Shown here piece by piece: positions 11,363 through 23,800 of a stretch of 64,000 nucleotides of DNA; positions within the stretch are counted from its first letter, which is position 1; the number at the start of each line of letters is the position of its first letter. This stretch comes from Erythrocercus mccallii (taxonomy: Eukaryota; Chordata; Aves; Passeriformes; Dicruridae): contig VZRG01000034.1 in the NCBI GenBank assembly GCA_013397435.1, forward strand, positions 298,315 through 362,314, written 5' to 3'. The notes under the pieces are model-generated. The model made no database searches. It had not been told where the DNA came from and worked only from the letters and a program-made list of their open reading frames with translations. The position numbers were made by a program, and so were the translations under genes.

Positions 11363-13845
11363 TCAGGTTTCAACATCATTTGCAAAATATTTGGAGGAGG
11401 CAGTGGCTACTTCCACACACAGCCTGTAAGGTTGCTGGAGCACTTATCTGCTCTGCTGGAGTGCTGGGACCAAAACTCTTTTCACATTTGATTTGGAGCA
11501 GACTTGAATTTGGCTTTTCTACGTCTCAAGAGAGTATGATAACTTCTGGCTTGTAGGATACTCTGGAATGAGTAAATATCAATATCAATCTCCTTTTGAA
11601 GAGGTTCTACTTCTTGTAACCAATATTAATTTAGGAAGAGAATATGAATAACTTTGCATAATGTAATCACTGGAGTGCTCAACTGGCTGCAAAGAAGCTG
11701 GATTCCAGCCTGATTCTCCATGTTCCCTCTGTAGCCCATTGTGTTGGTTTTACTTCATTTTTTATTTACAAAATTCCCCCATGACTTTGTCTATTCAGGA
11801 AATTTTATTTAACATCCTGAAAAGGAACGGCTTGACATTTCTTCAATTTTTTTCCATATTTTGCTTTGCTATAAATGTGAAAATCATATTTGAAATTGTT
11901 TCGACTGTTTCAGAGATGTAAATTTCAGCAATAAATGCATGCTCCAAAGAGTTAGTTATTTGGATACTTTTTCTTGTCAAAGTTTGTTGAAGAGTTCAAA
12001 TACAAATCAGATTACAGATGTTTGCTGTTAACTTTGCAAGAGCTATTGTTATTATTTTTGTTTTTCATTCTTAAACACCTTAGTAACTGTTTATTTAGTA
12101 CAGAAAGTCTGCATGGGTTCCTCTGACAGTTGGAAAAAAATTAAAAGTAAAGGGTTTTTAGGCTTTCTCATGCTTTAAAAATATTTGTTGTATTTTAATT
12201 AAATGCAGATTAGATATAGATCAAAATTTTTAAGCTTGGCTCTTCTAATTTGTTGGAAGATTGAAAAATGTTCTAAACCAGGACTGGCAGGAAAAATTCC
12301 TTCCTCTTCCTGTCCCAGATTTTTAGTAAACAAATGGATTTTCTTTATGGAATTTTAAATTTTTCTAGGTCATATGAATCAAAATAACCCCTTTTGTCCT
12401 GATGCTCCTTTAGAGTTAGTGCCAATTTCTCTGGACTGTGAAGTTGCTCTCTACTGCTCTGAATATCACATCTACTTTATTTTTGGGATATAAGGAAATT
12501 ATTTAAATTTATGTGACTCTCAGATGTGCCAATCTCCCTAAGGCTTTATGTGCCTTTTGGCACATCTTCTAGCAGCTAAAGTATTAAATATGGTAAACAG
12601 ATACAAAGATGATTAAGGACTGGTTTGGCATTTGTACAAAATATGTTTAAATGTGTATTTATTTAATAGTGGTTCAAAATCTCCACTTTTACTGTATGTG
12701 ATATAACAGTTTCAATTTGAGTGAAGTGTGAAAATAAATCACTATCTATAACAATGATTTTTTATTTGATGGATAGTTTTGATGAAGAGTGGAAAAAACT
12801 ACAGACAAAACTTTAAAGAGAGTAAGGAACTTCTGTGGCTACAGGAGGGTTTCATAAAAGAGCACTTAATCAGCTTTGTTTCCTCTCAAAGTTTCCTTTG
12901 ACAGTTGTAAATTCCTAATGCTAGTGCATGAGAGAATATAGAGGTGGTTTTCCTTAACAATTAAATATATTTCAAGTTTTGTTTCTTTTTTTGTCAACTA
13001 TGAGCTCTCATTCCACTACTTTTTCTATTCTAACAATAGTGACTATCTGAATCAACTGTGTTTTGAGGAATAAAAAAAAAAAACCACACAATTTTTTTTA
13101 TGTTACCTGTTAATATTATGAAAATTGTGTAGTTACAGATACTTGTAGATCTTTCCTTTTTTCCCTATAAATTCGAAGCAACTGCTTTCAGAATGGAAGG
13201 ATGTGGAATCATAAAACAAACACAAGCATTCTGTAACACTTAAATTCTATATACACAGACTTTTTGCAGAGTTCAAACCCAGGGTCTAGTTACAAGTGCA
13301 CTGAAGTCAGAGAATTCACTCAATTTTAGAAGTCTTTGATTGCTTTTATATTTCCTAAGTCATCTTTGGAAGTTTTCACTGGTATTAAAAAGAAGATTCA
13401 CATCTCTTAACCAGAGATAATTGTGAGTGGTTATATCAAAATCATAGTCTTTCAGAACATCTGGTACAAAAAAATAGTAGGAAAAATAGGAGAATTCAGT
13501 AACTTGGTTTTGAGTAAAAATAAGGCACTCTCCAAAGCTAGACTTGTAGTTCTGGTTTTTGGGAATCATTTGACTATGAGATTCATCTTTGCTCTTCTGT
13601 TATCTACAATATTTTTGACCACACTGCTCGTCCTTCCAGAGTTTTCATTGTGTTGTGGCTGAAAAGTAACTTCAGAAGTTCCAAACCTGTGAGTTACCAA
13701 CATTTGTTAAATAACCCAAGTTTCAGCCTTGTCCTTTGGGCTGTTTTCCTCCCACGATCTGTTTCTTCAAAATCTTTTTTCATTATTTAATGGAAGCCAA
13801 AGTAGTTTGCTTATGTCAGTAACAGTGCACTGTTAAAGTGATAGA
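11363..13845. other. AT-rich DNA between two solo LTRs, no retroviral genes
   Basis: If the flanking LTRs were the ends of one provirus, this 2.5-kb stretch would hold gag-pol-env remnants and a primer-binding site just after 11358. None is visible: both strands are full of stops and there is no GC-richer coding-like sequence. Together with the different target duplications, this shows the two LTRs are separate insertions. Confidence 0.7.
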
Positions 13846-14246
13846 GAAATGTTATAGATGAATCTAAGATATAATTTGTGCTAAGATATTTCATAAGAAT
13901 ATATTGTTAAAATGTAGAAACAGTCTCTGTATAAAATCAGTTTTTTCTAAAGAAAGTTACAAGATATCAAGCATGGCTGCAGATGGGTGGAGGTCACACT
14001 CGAATACCAGAGATAAGGGACGGCTATTGTGTCCCAACGAAGCAACGGCCTCTCCATTTCGCCAGCAGAGGTGCGAACGACTCCTCCCAGAGCAGCACAA
14101 ATAAAACACTTAACTTTAATAGCTGGACTATAATCGGCCAGGAACAGCTATCATTACTACCTTGTTTAATTCCGGGAAAATTTTAACCTACCAAAAGAAG
14201 CCGTATACCTTCATTGTTCACCCTCACCGCAGGCTACGAAAACCAG

Positions 14247-14252
14247 TATAAA
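14247..14252 (+). promoter_or_regulatory. TATA box of the second family B LTR
   Basis: TATAAA lies directly after AGGCTACGAAAACCAG, in the same position relative to the LTR end as in the first copy. The match of this block in two diverged copies supports it as the functional core promoter of the family. Confidence 0.6.
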
Positions 14253-14409
14253 AACACACAGCACGAAACACATTTCGTGGAAGCAGGAAGGGGTGTCCTT
14301 TTGATGCCGTCACTCTGTTTCCACCAAGTGCCGGGTCCCCGGGTCAGCACTTTGGACTTTGGTTCATGGCTTGCTTTTCTATTTTCCAAATTTCATCCGA
14401 ATTGTAATC

Positions 14410-14415
14410 AATAAA
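14410..14415 (+). terminator. LTR polyadenylation signal AATAAA
   Basis: AATAAA sits 50 bp from the LTR end, nearly the same spacing as in the copy at 10648-11358, followed by a T-rich stretch. Confidence 0.6.
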
Positions 14416-16745
14416 TTTATTTCACTTTCATTAAAAATCGGATTGGCGATTTTTCATTTATAACAGAAACATTCCAGATATTTATCTAGATATAATGCTT
14501 CTGGTATCTTTTTTTTAATTTTTTTTCTCCTACAAAGTAGTTGTATTGTGTTAATGTCCCTTGTATTGTATTATGTCCATTATTTAACATAATGTTAAAA
14601 CCATTTGAAGCATGATATGGGTCAGAAAAGTATTTCTGGAGAAATTATTTCATTTAGAAGGTAAAACAAATGCTTCTCTTGTGCATCTTTCCCATTCAGC
14701 TATGTCATCTTCTGCATGGTTATTTTCATTTCTCAAAACCTTCCCAAAATTCCCTTGACATTTTAGGTAACTTCCTTCACAAGAATGAAAAGATATAACT
14801 GAGAATAAGCAACAAAAATTGGGATTTCATCACAGTGTGGTCAGACTCCTCAAAATCTTGGTTCACATTTCCAGGACATAAAAATTTTAAAGAATTAATT
14901 TTATTATCAATAATAATTGATATTAATAATTTTATTGTCAATCCCAAGTGGAACAAAATTTTCTCAGAGAACAATAACAAAAATTTCTTTAATTACCTGA
15001 TCAACACTAAAAAAACTTCAAGACAAGAAATTTTAAAAACACTTTTACTAGGACACCTTTGATATTTCTTGATATTTGTGACTCATTTAAACTTTTGTTC
15101 CCTTATTACCTAAACAGCTATTAAAATATTTGTTATTTCATTTCTGTGAATAGAACAGTAGCAAGTACCTTAAGTCTTTAATGCGTATTCCAGTACAGAA
15201 GAAATGTTGTGTGTTTATTCCAAAGATAATTATAGCATCTACCTACTTTTTTGGTTACTTTCAGTACAGAAGTACAGAAGTTACTTTCAGACATAGATCT
15301 CCAAATAACTCCCAAATATTTGTTTGTTTGGAATATCTTCCCAAGAAAAGTGGTGGAAATTTCATCAGTAATTTCACCCAAAACTACAAGACCAAATGCT
15401 GTCTAACTTGTCATATACTGGCCAAATAATGAATTAATTTTTATAGGGAAAAATTTTGAGAGATTTTGTACCACTCTGCCTTTCTTTGAAAACCATTTTT
15501 TTAAATCCCTCAGACACTATTGGAAAGCTTACTTTGCAATTTTAATGTGAAAACAGCAATGCAAAATATTAAGTATTTTTAAAATTCTGAGTCAGATAAT
15601 GAACTATTTTTCTCAGAAGCTTTTCTTTTTCATGCTTCATTTTTGATGTGTCTCATTACAATCCTCTTTTCCTAAATGAGAAAGTGTTTATAGACATTGT
15701 TTTGCTAAGCTTTTCCATTTTTTGAAATTCAAACTCAATTGTTTTGGAGTAAATTTGACTAATTAGAACTTTTTATAATTATATACTGCGGATTTTTATT
15801 TCAATTTGTTGATGGAAAAAAGTCTAAACTAAAATTTTGTTGTGCTGAGATTTTTCACAATATTTCTCAATATTTTTTTAAAATTTTATTTATTTGTATT
15901 TTGAAAGCATGCTATTGTAAGTAAGAAAATAATAAAGGTATTAAACTATTTACAAGAGATATTCTTTTCCTCTGAAACAAACGGCATTTCCCTACAGTGA
16001 CTGTACAGCAGCATATAAATACCACATATCTTTCCAGTGCTAGCAATAGGAAATAGCAAATTTGTATCAAGTGCCTCTGTTTATTTATTGTCAAAAATAT
16101 GGGCATAGAAAGATAAATTGCTCCACTGTCACATTTTGATTGTTCATTTAAACTTCAAAGAAATATAATACCAGTAATGCAAGTTTTCATATCTGAACAG
16201 AATAATGGTCCTGTCCTTTATTTTTCCCTTTTTTGTTTACTCTCTCAACTTTGTCAGAGGAATACACCCAGGATATCACTATCTTAAAAGTTAATCAATT
16301 TTATAGACTAATGGTTTTCATGTCCTTTTGTTAGAGATTCCCCCTCCTTTTCCTCAAGCAGCTGCTGTTTTCTCTGAACCATAGCAACCAGTCAAGCAAG
16401 CAGAATTAAGTAGCACCCTGAGAAAACAACATCAACTCTGCTCCATAGGTGACCTAGTGAAGAGAGCTTCATTAGCAACCACTCCTGTCCTCCATTACTA
16501 GGCTTATAAATATGATTTCTCATCAATGAGGAGTATTATCACAAAGGGAATTGATATCACTAACTATACCAGCATTTGTCTGTGGTCTGCAGGCAGAGTT
16601 GTAAAGAAATCTTTCATTGGTCTTCTATGTATTATGGAGCCCAAAGCCACAAGAGTAATTATTTTTGTGCTGGGAAGAGGACAGCTTGTAGGAGCAGAGA
16701 ACTTTGGAAAGGGCTGTACAGCTGGAAAATTGTCGCCTACCTGGG

Positions 16746-16796
16746 CTCCTCTACTTTAGTACCTTTTGTGTTGCAGAAGATCCCAAAGTAGAGGAG
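16746..16796. repeat. 12-bp perfect inverted repeat
   Basis: CTCCTCTACTTT at 16746-16757 is the exact reverse complement of AAAGTAGAGGAG at 16785-16796, with a 27-base loop. It could fold as a stem-loop. No promoter or known small RNA is recognised around it. Confidence 0.6.
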
Positions 16797-17834
16797 AATA
16801 TCTAGGTGATGTTGCAGCAGCCTAGCATAAATAGGAGCACTGGGCAGGGGTTATCAATGGTTACCTCACATGAATTGGCACCAGCAGACATTTCCTTATG
16901 TTTTCCAGTCTGTTGAATCTTACCTGGATTCACCTGGAGAATCCCACCTGGAGAGGGCATTGCTTTAGTTTCTCACTTTCCATTAGAGGCAGAGTAAGAG
17001 GCACTGGTGAGTTTCATATTTTCCTGCCTTGTAAGAGAATGCTGATGTGTCAAAGTGACAGATACTTATATTTTCTTAAGATACTTAAAAATTCTTAAGA
17101 AATTTTTTAGAAGGAAGAGAAATAAATATAAATCTACTGCTTTGTTACATCTTTTCTATAAGCAACTGTTTTTAGAGCACAGTTATTTAAAAAGCACAAG
17201 ATGAAAATTAAAACAAGAATGATGAATAATGTAAACTTACTTAATGGTTACAGTATAATTCTGGGATTTTTTAAATAGATAGCATAACTTCCTTTTGTAA
17301 TTCCTACATTGCTTAATGGAAGTGAAGAAGGTAGACATTTATAGGTTTTGGAATAAAATCAAGTAACTAACTCAACAGAAGAAGTATTGTTGAATTTTGT
17401 ATTTTTATGCAAAACATAATATAAAATTTATAAGAATAATTATGTAGTCCGTCTATACTGTTGCCTGAATGTAAATTAATGTCACTCCTCTGGGGTAAGG
17501 CTTGTATGTCTTGTTATCTAACTTACATTTGCAGATTGGAAGTGTAACAAAAATGTCCATCTGTTTTAAAAGTTTTCAAGAAACCCCATCATTAAAAATT
17601 CAAATAACGTCTGATTTAAGGTAAGAGGCAACTAATTTTTAAAGTGTCTGATAAAAAATCCTCACCTGAAAGCCTGTCATTACAGCCAATGAACACCAAG
17701 TGTATGTATCAAGTTAGCAAAAGAAAAAAAATCTCCAGATTCCCTCTGGGCAAGAAAATTATGGTTTTATATGTGAAATTTTTGACAATGCTTCACTGAG
17801 GTAGCATTAATAGTTCACTAAGATGAAGGGCTAA

Positions 17835-17870
17835 ATTCACATATCTGAATTCACATTCAGATATATGAAT
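17835..17870. repeat. Near-perfect 16-bp hairpin with a 4-base loop
   Basis: The arms are ATTCACATATCTGAAT (17835-17850) and ATTCAGATATATGAAT (17855-17870), pairing at 15 of 16 positions, with the loop TCAC. It is AT-rich and may be a chance cruciform-type sequence or a remnant of a small palindromic element. Confidence 0.6.
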
Positions 17871-20800
17871 GTTGCACAATTATAGTTTCCAATCTTTATT
17901 TTCTCAGACTGAAAGCTTTTGAACACTGAATATAAAATATTTTACTGTCTTCAAATCTTCATTTTAGATGCACGCTGTATTCTGCCATTTTCAATGCAAA
18001 AGACTAATGAACATTGTATTAGAATCTTATTTCATTCTGATATTGAAAAAAAAAAAGGAAAAGAAGGCTATGAGACCAGCATCAGGCTAATAAAAGAAAA
18101 ACTCAGGTTCCTAAAAATCCCTTTCCTGTGGCTAAATCCCCAAAAAAGAAACCTATCTGGGATAACTGTGCACTTTGCACAGTCTGAGGTTTCCAAAGCA
18201 CAGTACAAGGAATAATTAATTATACCAGCTGCCAATGAGGTGTAGCTCTGCTCCTCAGTCAGCTGTTTGTGAAAATATTGTTCCACTATTTGAAGAAACA
18301 CAAGAAAGTAGTGTCCCTGGGTGACTGCAGCTGGCAAAGATACTGCCATTCACTGAGGAATATTGTTATAGAAGTTTCAACAGAGTGCAGACAGACTTTC
18401 AAAGCTGAAGGGAAACTTCATGACCTTTCAATTAATACATGAGAGGATAGCTGGAATGTGAGATAATAAGAATAAACAGTCCATTGAAGTATTTTATTCA
18501 CATATGAAACTTTTCTTCCATTTGCCTCAATTTTCAGACTAAAAAGTGGCTGTTGCTCTTCAGTTTTCTTTCAAGACTTTTTATTCCACTGATGTTTGTG
18601 TCCTGAGTTTAATTAAAGCTTTATGAATTCCTTACAGCTGGAAGACTTAGCAAAGGCTCAGATATGCTTTCTTGGCATGAATACTGTTATTTTCAGGCTG
18701 AAGCTGGTTTTAATTGGATGGCAGAATAAATACCTTATTGCTATAAGTGAATCAAATTAATTTAGGAAACTACTGAAATATTTACAGCATAAAGAAGAAA
18801 TAAATGATCCAGTAAGGTGCTAAATTGATGTGAATGTAAGTCTTAACATGAGAATGGTCATAAAAAAAAAAAAAGGGAAGCAAAAAGGGATTTGCCTAAC
18901 CCTTAGAACAGGTCTTAGTATCTTAACCATCTATACTGTGCTGCCTTTTCTCAGTAAATTACGCATACCACCATGATGACATCACTCCAAGGTCCTCAAA
19001 TAATCTACTCCTTTTTATGATCTTTCACACCTTTCATTGTGGTCAAGAACCTTGTGAAGGATGAAGTAGATGCTAATATTTATACAGCACTTCATGTTAT
19101 TGGGTCCTGACCTGACTAAGCACAACAGTTATATAAACACATATGGGGAAAAAAGAATTGCTGTGGGGCTCAGCATGCATTTGTTCCTAGAACTCAGCTT
19201 TTGTTGGTGTTCTGGGCACAGGAAATATCAGATTATTATGACACACTGACTGTGGTCTGTGAATAAATTAATATTTAACAATCAAGAGAGATTAGGAAAT
19301 GAATGTTAGCTTTAGAAAAACACTCCAAAATTCCAAACTAAGCTGCTTCCTTGAAAACAATAGGCAAAGTGCAACAGAAACCAATTAACTTGAAGGGTTA
19401 AATAGACATTTGGAGAAGTGTTACACTTAAGATTTGAAAAGTACAGGTTTAGGAAGAAGAGTGACTTAATATAGAAATGTTAAACACAGAGTTTGTAAAA
19501 AACGCTTCAGTAACTGAATGGTGAAGGTGTGGGAAGGGCTATTTTTTTCTCTATAGATATAGAATGTAACTAGAATATTGACAGAGGGACAAATCTTAAT
19601 TTTTCTTGGAAAAAAAATGTCAGTTAACAGACATATAAGTTAGAGAGGTGTGTATGTTGACCTTAAGAAAGTTGTTATTTTCCTAAAATTGTTTTAAGGA
19701 AGTTTGAAGCTTTTTTGGGTGTTTCAAAAATATTTTTCTCTAACTCTACAGCACTACTGTAGAAATACATATGTGTAAAGAACCTACAAAACAAGAACCT
19801 CTCTGCCTCACTCAAAAGATTTTACAGAGCTTTTTCTGTCTGCCAGTGAGGGATACTTAGAAAAAGACTGCAGCTGGCAAGTAAAAAGAGAAGCTGAGAG
19901 GTAAAGGCAAAACCATCTCAAATTCAGTGCCTGAGTTGATAAAATATTTTCTTTCTAATAATTTAACATTTTTTATCTCCTTATCACTGCAAATGATGCA
20001 TTCATCAGTATACAAATGACTGCATTTCTTATTTCTATTCAAGAGATTTATCCTCTAGCTGTTTTTTGATTTTTGTTTATATGTTTATAAACCTAAGACT
20101 GAGTGAATGCAGAATGAAACAAATTATTAGAAATAGTATAAGACTACTAAATATCTTAGCCAGTGCTTTTCTAAACTTTCAATATTTGTGGTTGTAAATT
20201 TTTATTAGAACAATGAAACTTTGTGTATTGTATTAACTGGACCTTTGTGGAATGCCAGCCTCACTCATTTTTGTCAATGTTTAATATAGGAATATAGTAG
20301 TCCCCATTAGAGAATGTAGCCCATTCTAATAACATTTCAAGGTGAAAATCTGCTAATTCTTTTCTGATTTTAAATCAGTTTTCTCACTTGGGATTGTCTG
20401 ACACTGTTGCCAGAAAACTGGCTTAGATTGTAAAAATTATCTATCCACCACTAGGGAGGATATCAGGGCAAATTCATCGTTTAGTAATAATTTTTTTTTT
20501 GCCTGGGTCTTTTTTTATCCCTGAATAGACATAGCACCAATTAAATTCAATAGGCTTTGTCATTTGGGGTCCATCTATAGTAAAAAAAAAAAGCAACTAC
20601 TGCTCGAAAAAGCAGCAGAGTTTCTCATACACCATCTCAGTCAGAACCGGTATAAAATAGGAAAAAAAATCAAAGGAGAAACAAACCAGCATTTTTAAGT
20701 AAGATACTATCCTACACATGTTGAGATACAGCCTTTAATGTTACACCAGTGTTAAACTGAACAAAAAGGGGTAGCTGTCTGAAATACTGCTGGTGTATGT

Positions 20801-23800
20801 ACAGAAACATGTGACATGGGAAACAAGCATGAGGAACAAGAGCTCCAGAGTGACAGAATCATTACATTGAGTTAGGCGGAAGGACAGCTACCCTGATTGT
20901 AGTGCTGCACTAGATGGGAAACTCAAAGATGTGTTTCAGGTATATTTTTGCCTTCTGCATCAATAATTTGTTTTTCATGGGTATTTATATCCATATAAAG
21001 TCAGATGGAAGCCAGAGAACATGCATATCACATCCCCTTAGCTTCAGCCTTAAAAGCTGCATTATTAATCAGCAAAGAGGTCTGATCCAGACTGAAAAGC
21101 TGTTCTAAGGAGCATGTGGCTCAGGTGCATCAGAAGGATCAGCTGTCATTATCCTGACTCCAGTGTTTTCCATCCCTTTCTAAAGGGTGAGCTAAAACAA
21201 CCAAAAATTTGCTGAGACAGCACTTTGGAAAACATGTAAAAGAACTTGTGAAAGAACGTCTCCAAGTTCTTCTTGCAACAGCTTTTGCATTACTGCAGTA
21301 TTTGTTATGGTATACTGTATGGGAAAGTTTAAGGGAAGCTGGAATACTGAAGAGAAGCTTCAGGTAGTTAAATTCCTCTACACCATGTAGGGACTCTTAG
21401 AATGGAAGGTTTTTGGAGCGGCAAATTCTGCAGTGTAGATTTACCTACACTTAGCTTTCATGCTAAGGTCCCAGCTATTCTATTCATCTGCTTTTTCACT
21501 TAGCTGCAGTCATCCCTTGGCACATGTACTGGCTAGATATCAAATAAAGAGGTGATTCGGAGCGAGCAGGAGAGCTGTGCTATCTGACAGATGAACTTTC
21601 TGTGCTGATTTCTATGAGTGAAGGCACTCAACCTTACCCACTCTTTGGGTTTCTCAGGAGGAGAGTAATCATCTGGACAAAGGGCAGGGGGGACATTGTG
21701 CTGCAGTGGAATCTTATTTTCCTAAAAAAATATTGGATCTGCAGAGGGCAATTTGAGACATGCAGAGGAGTCTAGGCTTTAGTAAACAATCATATTTATA
21801 CAGAATCTGGCCGTGAAAATATTGAAAAGTATAGAAATCCCTAGAACAATAAATCTTCTTGTTCTTCCTGATGGAGATAGATTCTGAGGTCATCAACTAT
21901 AAGGATCAGATGAGTCTCACATGAATGCTTTGGCCCAGAGCTGCACTGGTAATAAACAGGATTTTTATTACATTTCTAAGTGCTTCATGACGTGTTAAAT
22001 TACTGTAGGCTTCACAAACTGCAGCACAGAAGTATTGTGCAATTGGATAGTTCAAATTTGTTCCCTTTCTTCCATTTCAACACAGTTGCTCAGCTTCTCT
22101 TGCAGAAAAAAAAATGCTATTTGCTTATTTTATACACTATCTGATCCAAACTGTTCAACTCTTGCATGATTATGGTAAATGACCTGAAGATTTTTCATGT
22201 TATTATAGGATGAAATACTTTCTCAATTGTATTTTTTAGCTGATGGACCCTTCATTTTGTACAAGCCCATCTCAGGCTATGATAACTAGATATATCTGAG
22301 CTTTCCATCAGCCAGGATGGTGACATGCAACCACCTCCTCCTGGCCATTCTGTCCAGGCTAGATGAGTTCTTAGCGTATAGTTTGTAATTTAGATTATAA
22401 ACTTTTCTTAAAATCAGTGACTCTATCTTTCACAGGGTCTGTTTAGCTACACTTCAAAGTCCAGTGAATCCATGCATGCATTTGAACCAAAGTTCAGTCA
22501 GAATGTTAACTCCATTTCTGTGTTTAGACATGTTCACTCTATTTCAAAAATCAAGACTGAAAGAATTATTATGATTCATTGTGAATCAGAGCTTCCACCT
22601 CTCAATCAAGCCTCTCAAAGAAAAGACAAAAAACAATACGTATTGTGCACAAATTCATTGCAAAACTGAAGTAAATTAGTTGCGGCATTTTTGTTTTATC
22701 ACTGCAGGGAAAGCTAGCGACATATTCAAGTCTCTACTTTTAATGAAACAAGTATGTCCAAGTTTCCTCAGAAGAGCTGATTGCCTAGTCCTCAGCTTAA
22801 TCTTCCATTTCATTAAGTACTTGGAATGAATAACAATAAAAATTAAATAAAAAATTAAATAAAAACAATTTCTGCATTTTTGCATTTAAAAATCAGATGT
22901 CTAAAAGTTAAAGCAGCAATATAAAAGAGTGAATATTCTTCTAGTAAAGAAGAATGAGAAATGAGAAGAAACTTTAAATGCAGACACCTAACCAGTCAGT
23001 GCCTTTCCCTGAAATACTAAGAAATATTTTCTAAAAAATTGTTTTTATTGATTTATTCATGGCAAACATTTACTTTCACATCTTTGCAGAAATATTCCAA
23101 AACCATAATTTGACCTTGAGGTAGGTGGTATCTTATCCTGGACAAGCTATTTTTGTGCAACAGAGAGATGAATATTGTCTTTAGCTGTTCTTCTTTTAAG
23201 AATTCTGAAAACAAATGCAGAGGAAAGAACCTCTATAATTTTTATTCAGAATAGCAACTCAATAACTAAAGGTTAACAGTCTAGAAAAATTACAGCAAAA
23301 AAGCCTTAGGAAGTTGTTTGTGAAGTAACCCTACACTAAAACAAATATTTTTATTCTTAGTTCTAGTTTAAAGGGAGAAATTCTGTAAAGTTACTGAAAA
23401 ATAACTAAGGTGAGAATTTAAAGTAAAATAGCTGTCTTTAGTAGCTGTTCAGATCTCTTTTTTTTTCTAGAAGCAAGCTTTTAAGCTTTGCAGGCATCAT
23501 AGTTGATCAGTTAATTTGGTGTTATTTATATCTGAAAATCTGTAATGTTACTTTTCATTTCATTGTGACAGTATTGCAAAAATTATTTTGGGAATTATTT
23601 TTAGCTGCCAGTAGAGAAATTTTCTAGGTGAAAAGTATAAAATTCTACCATGTCATTTATATTCAGCTTAGATTAGTTTCCTTCTTTTTCAAATATCCTT
23701 GTTCAGTAATTTTTTCAGGTTGAGCTAAATTATTAGTTAGTATTAAATTAATTTTCTTAACATGTTTGTATATATTTTTATTTCAGGACTAAAAAAAGCA

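Larger units (their letters stand above)
13850..14465 (+). mobile_element. Solo LTR of an endogenous retrovirus, family B copy 2
   Basis: A 616-bp element starts TGTTATAGATG and ends CATTTATAACA. The exact 4-bp duplication GAAA flanks it (13846-13849 and 14466-14469). It shares with 10648-11358 the core-promoter motif AGGCTACGAAAA, TATA box, the string TTTTCTATTTTCCAAATTT, AATAAA and the terminal AATCGGATTGGC. The upstream U3 half (about 13900-14200) is much less similar, so the two are different subfamilies. No internal retroviral sequence adjoins it. Confidence 0.85.

Noticed and set aside
10648..14465. A single 3.8-kb provirus with two LTRs
   Set aside because: Each LTR has its own target duplication, the LTRs are strongly diverged, and no viral genes lie between them.
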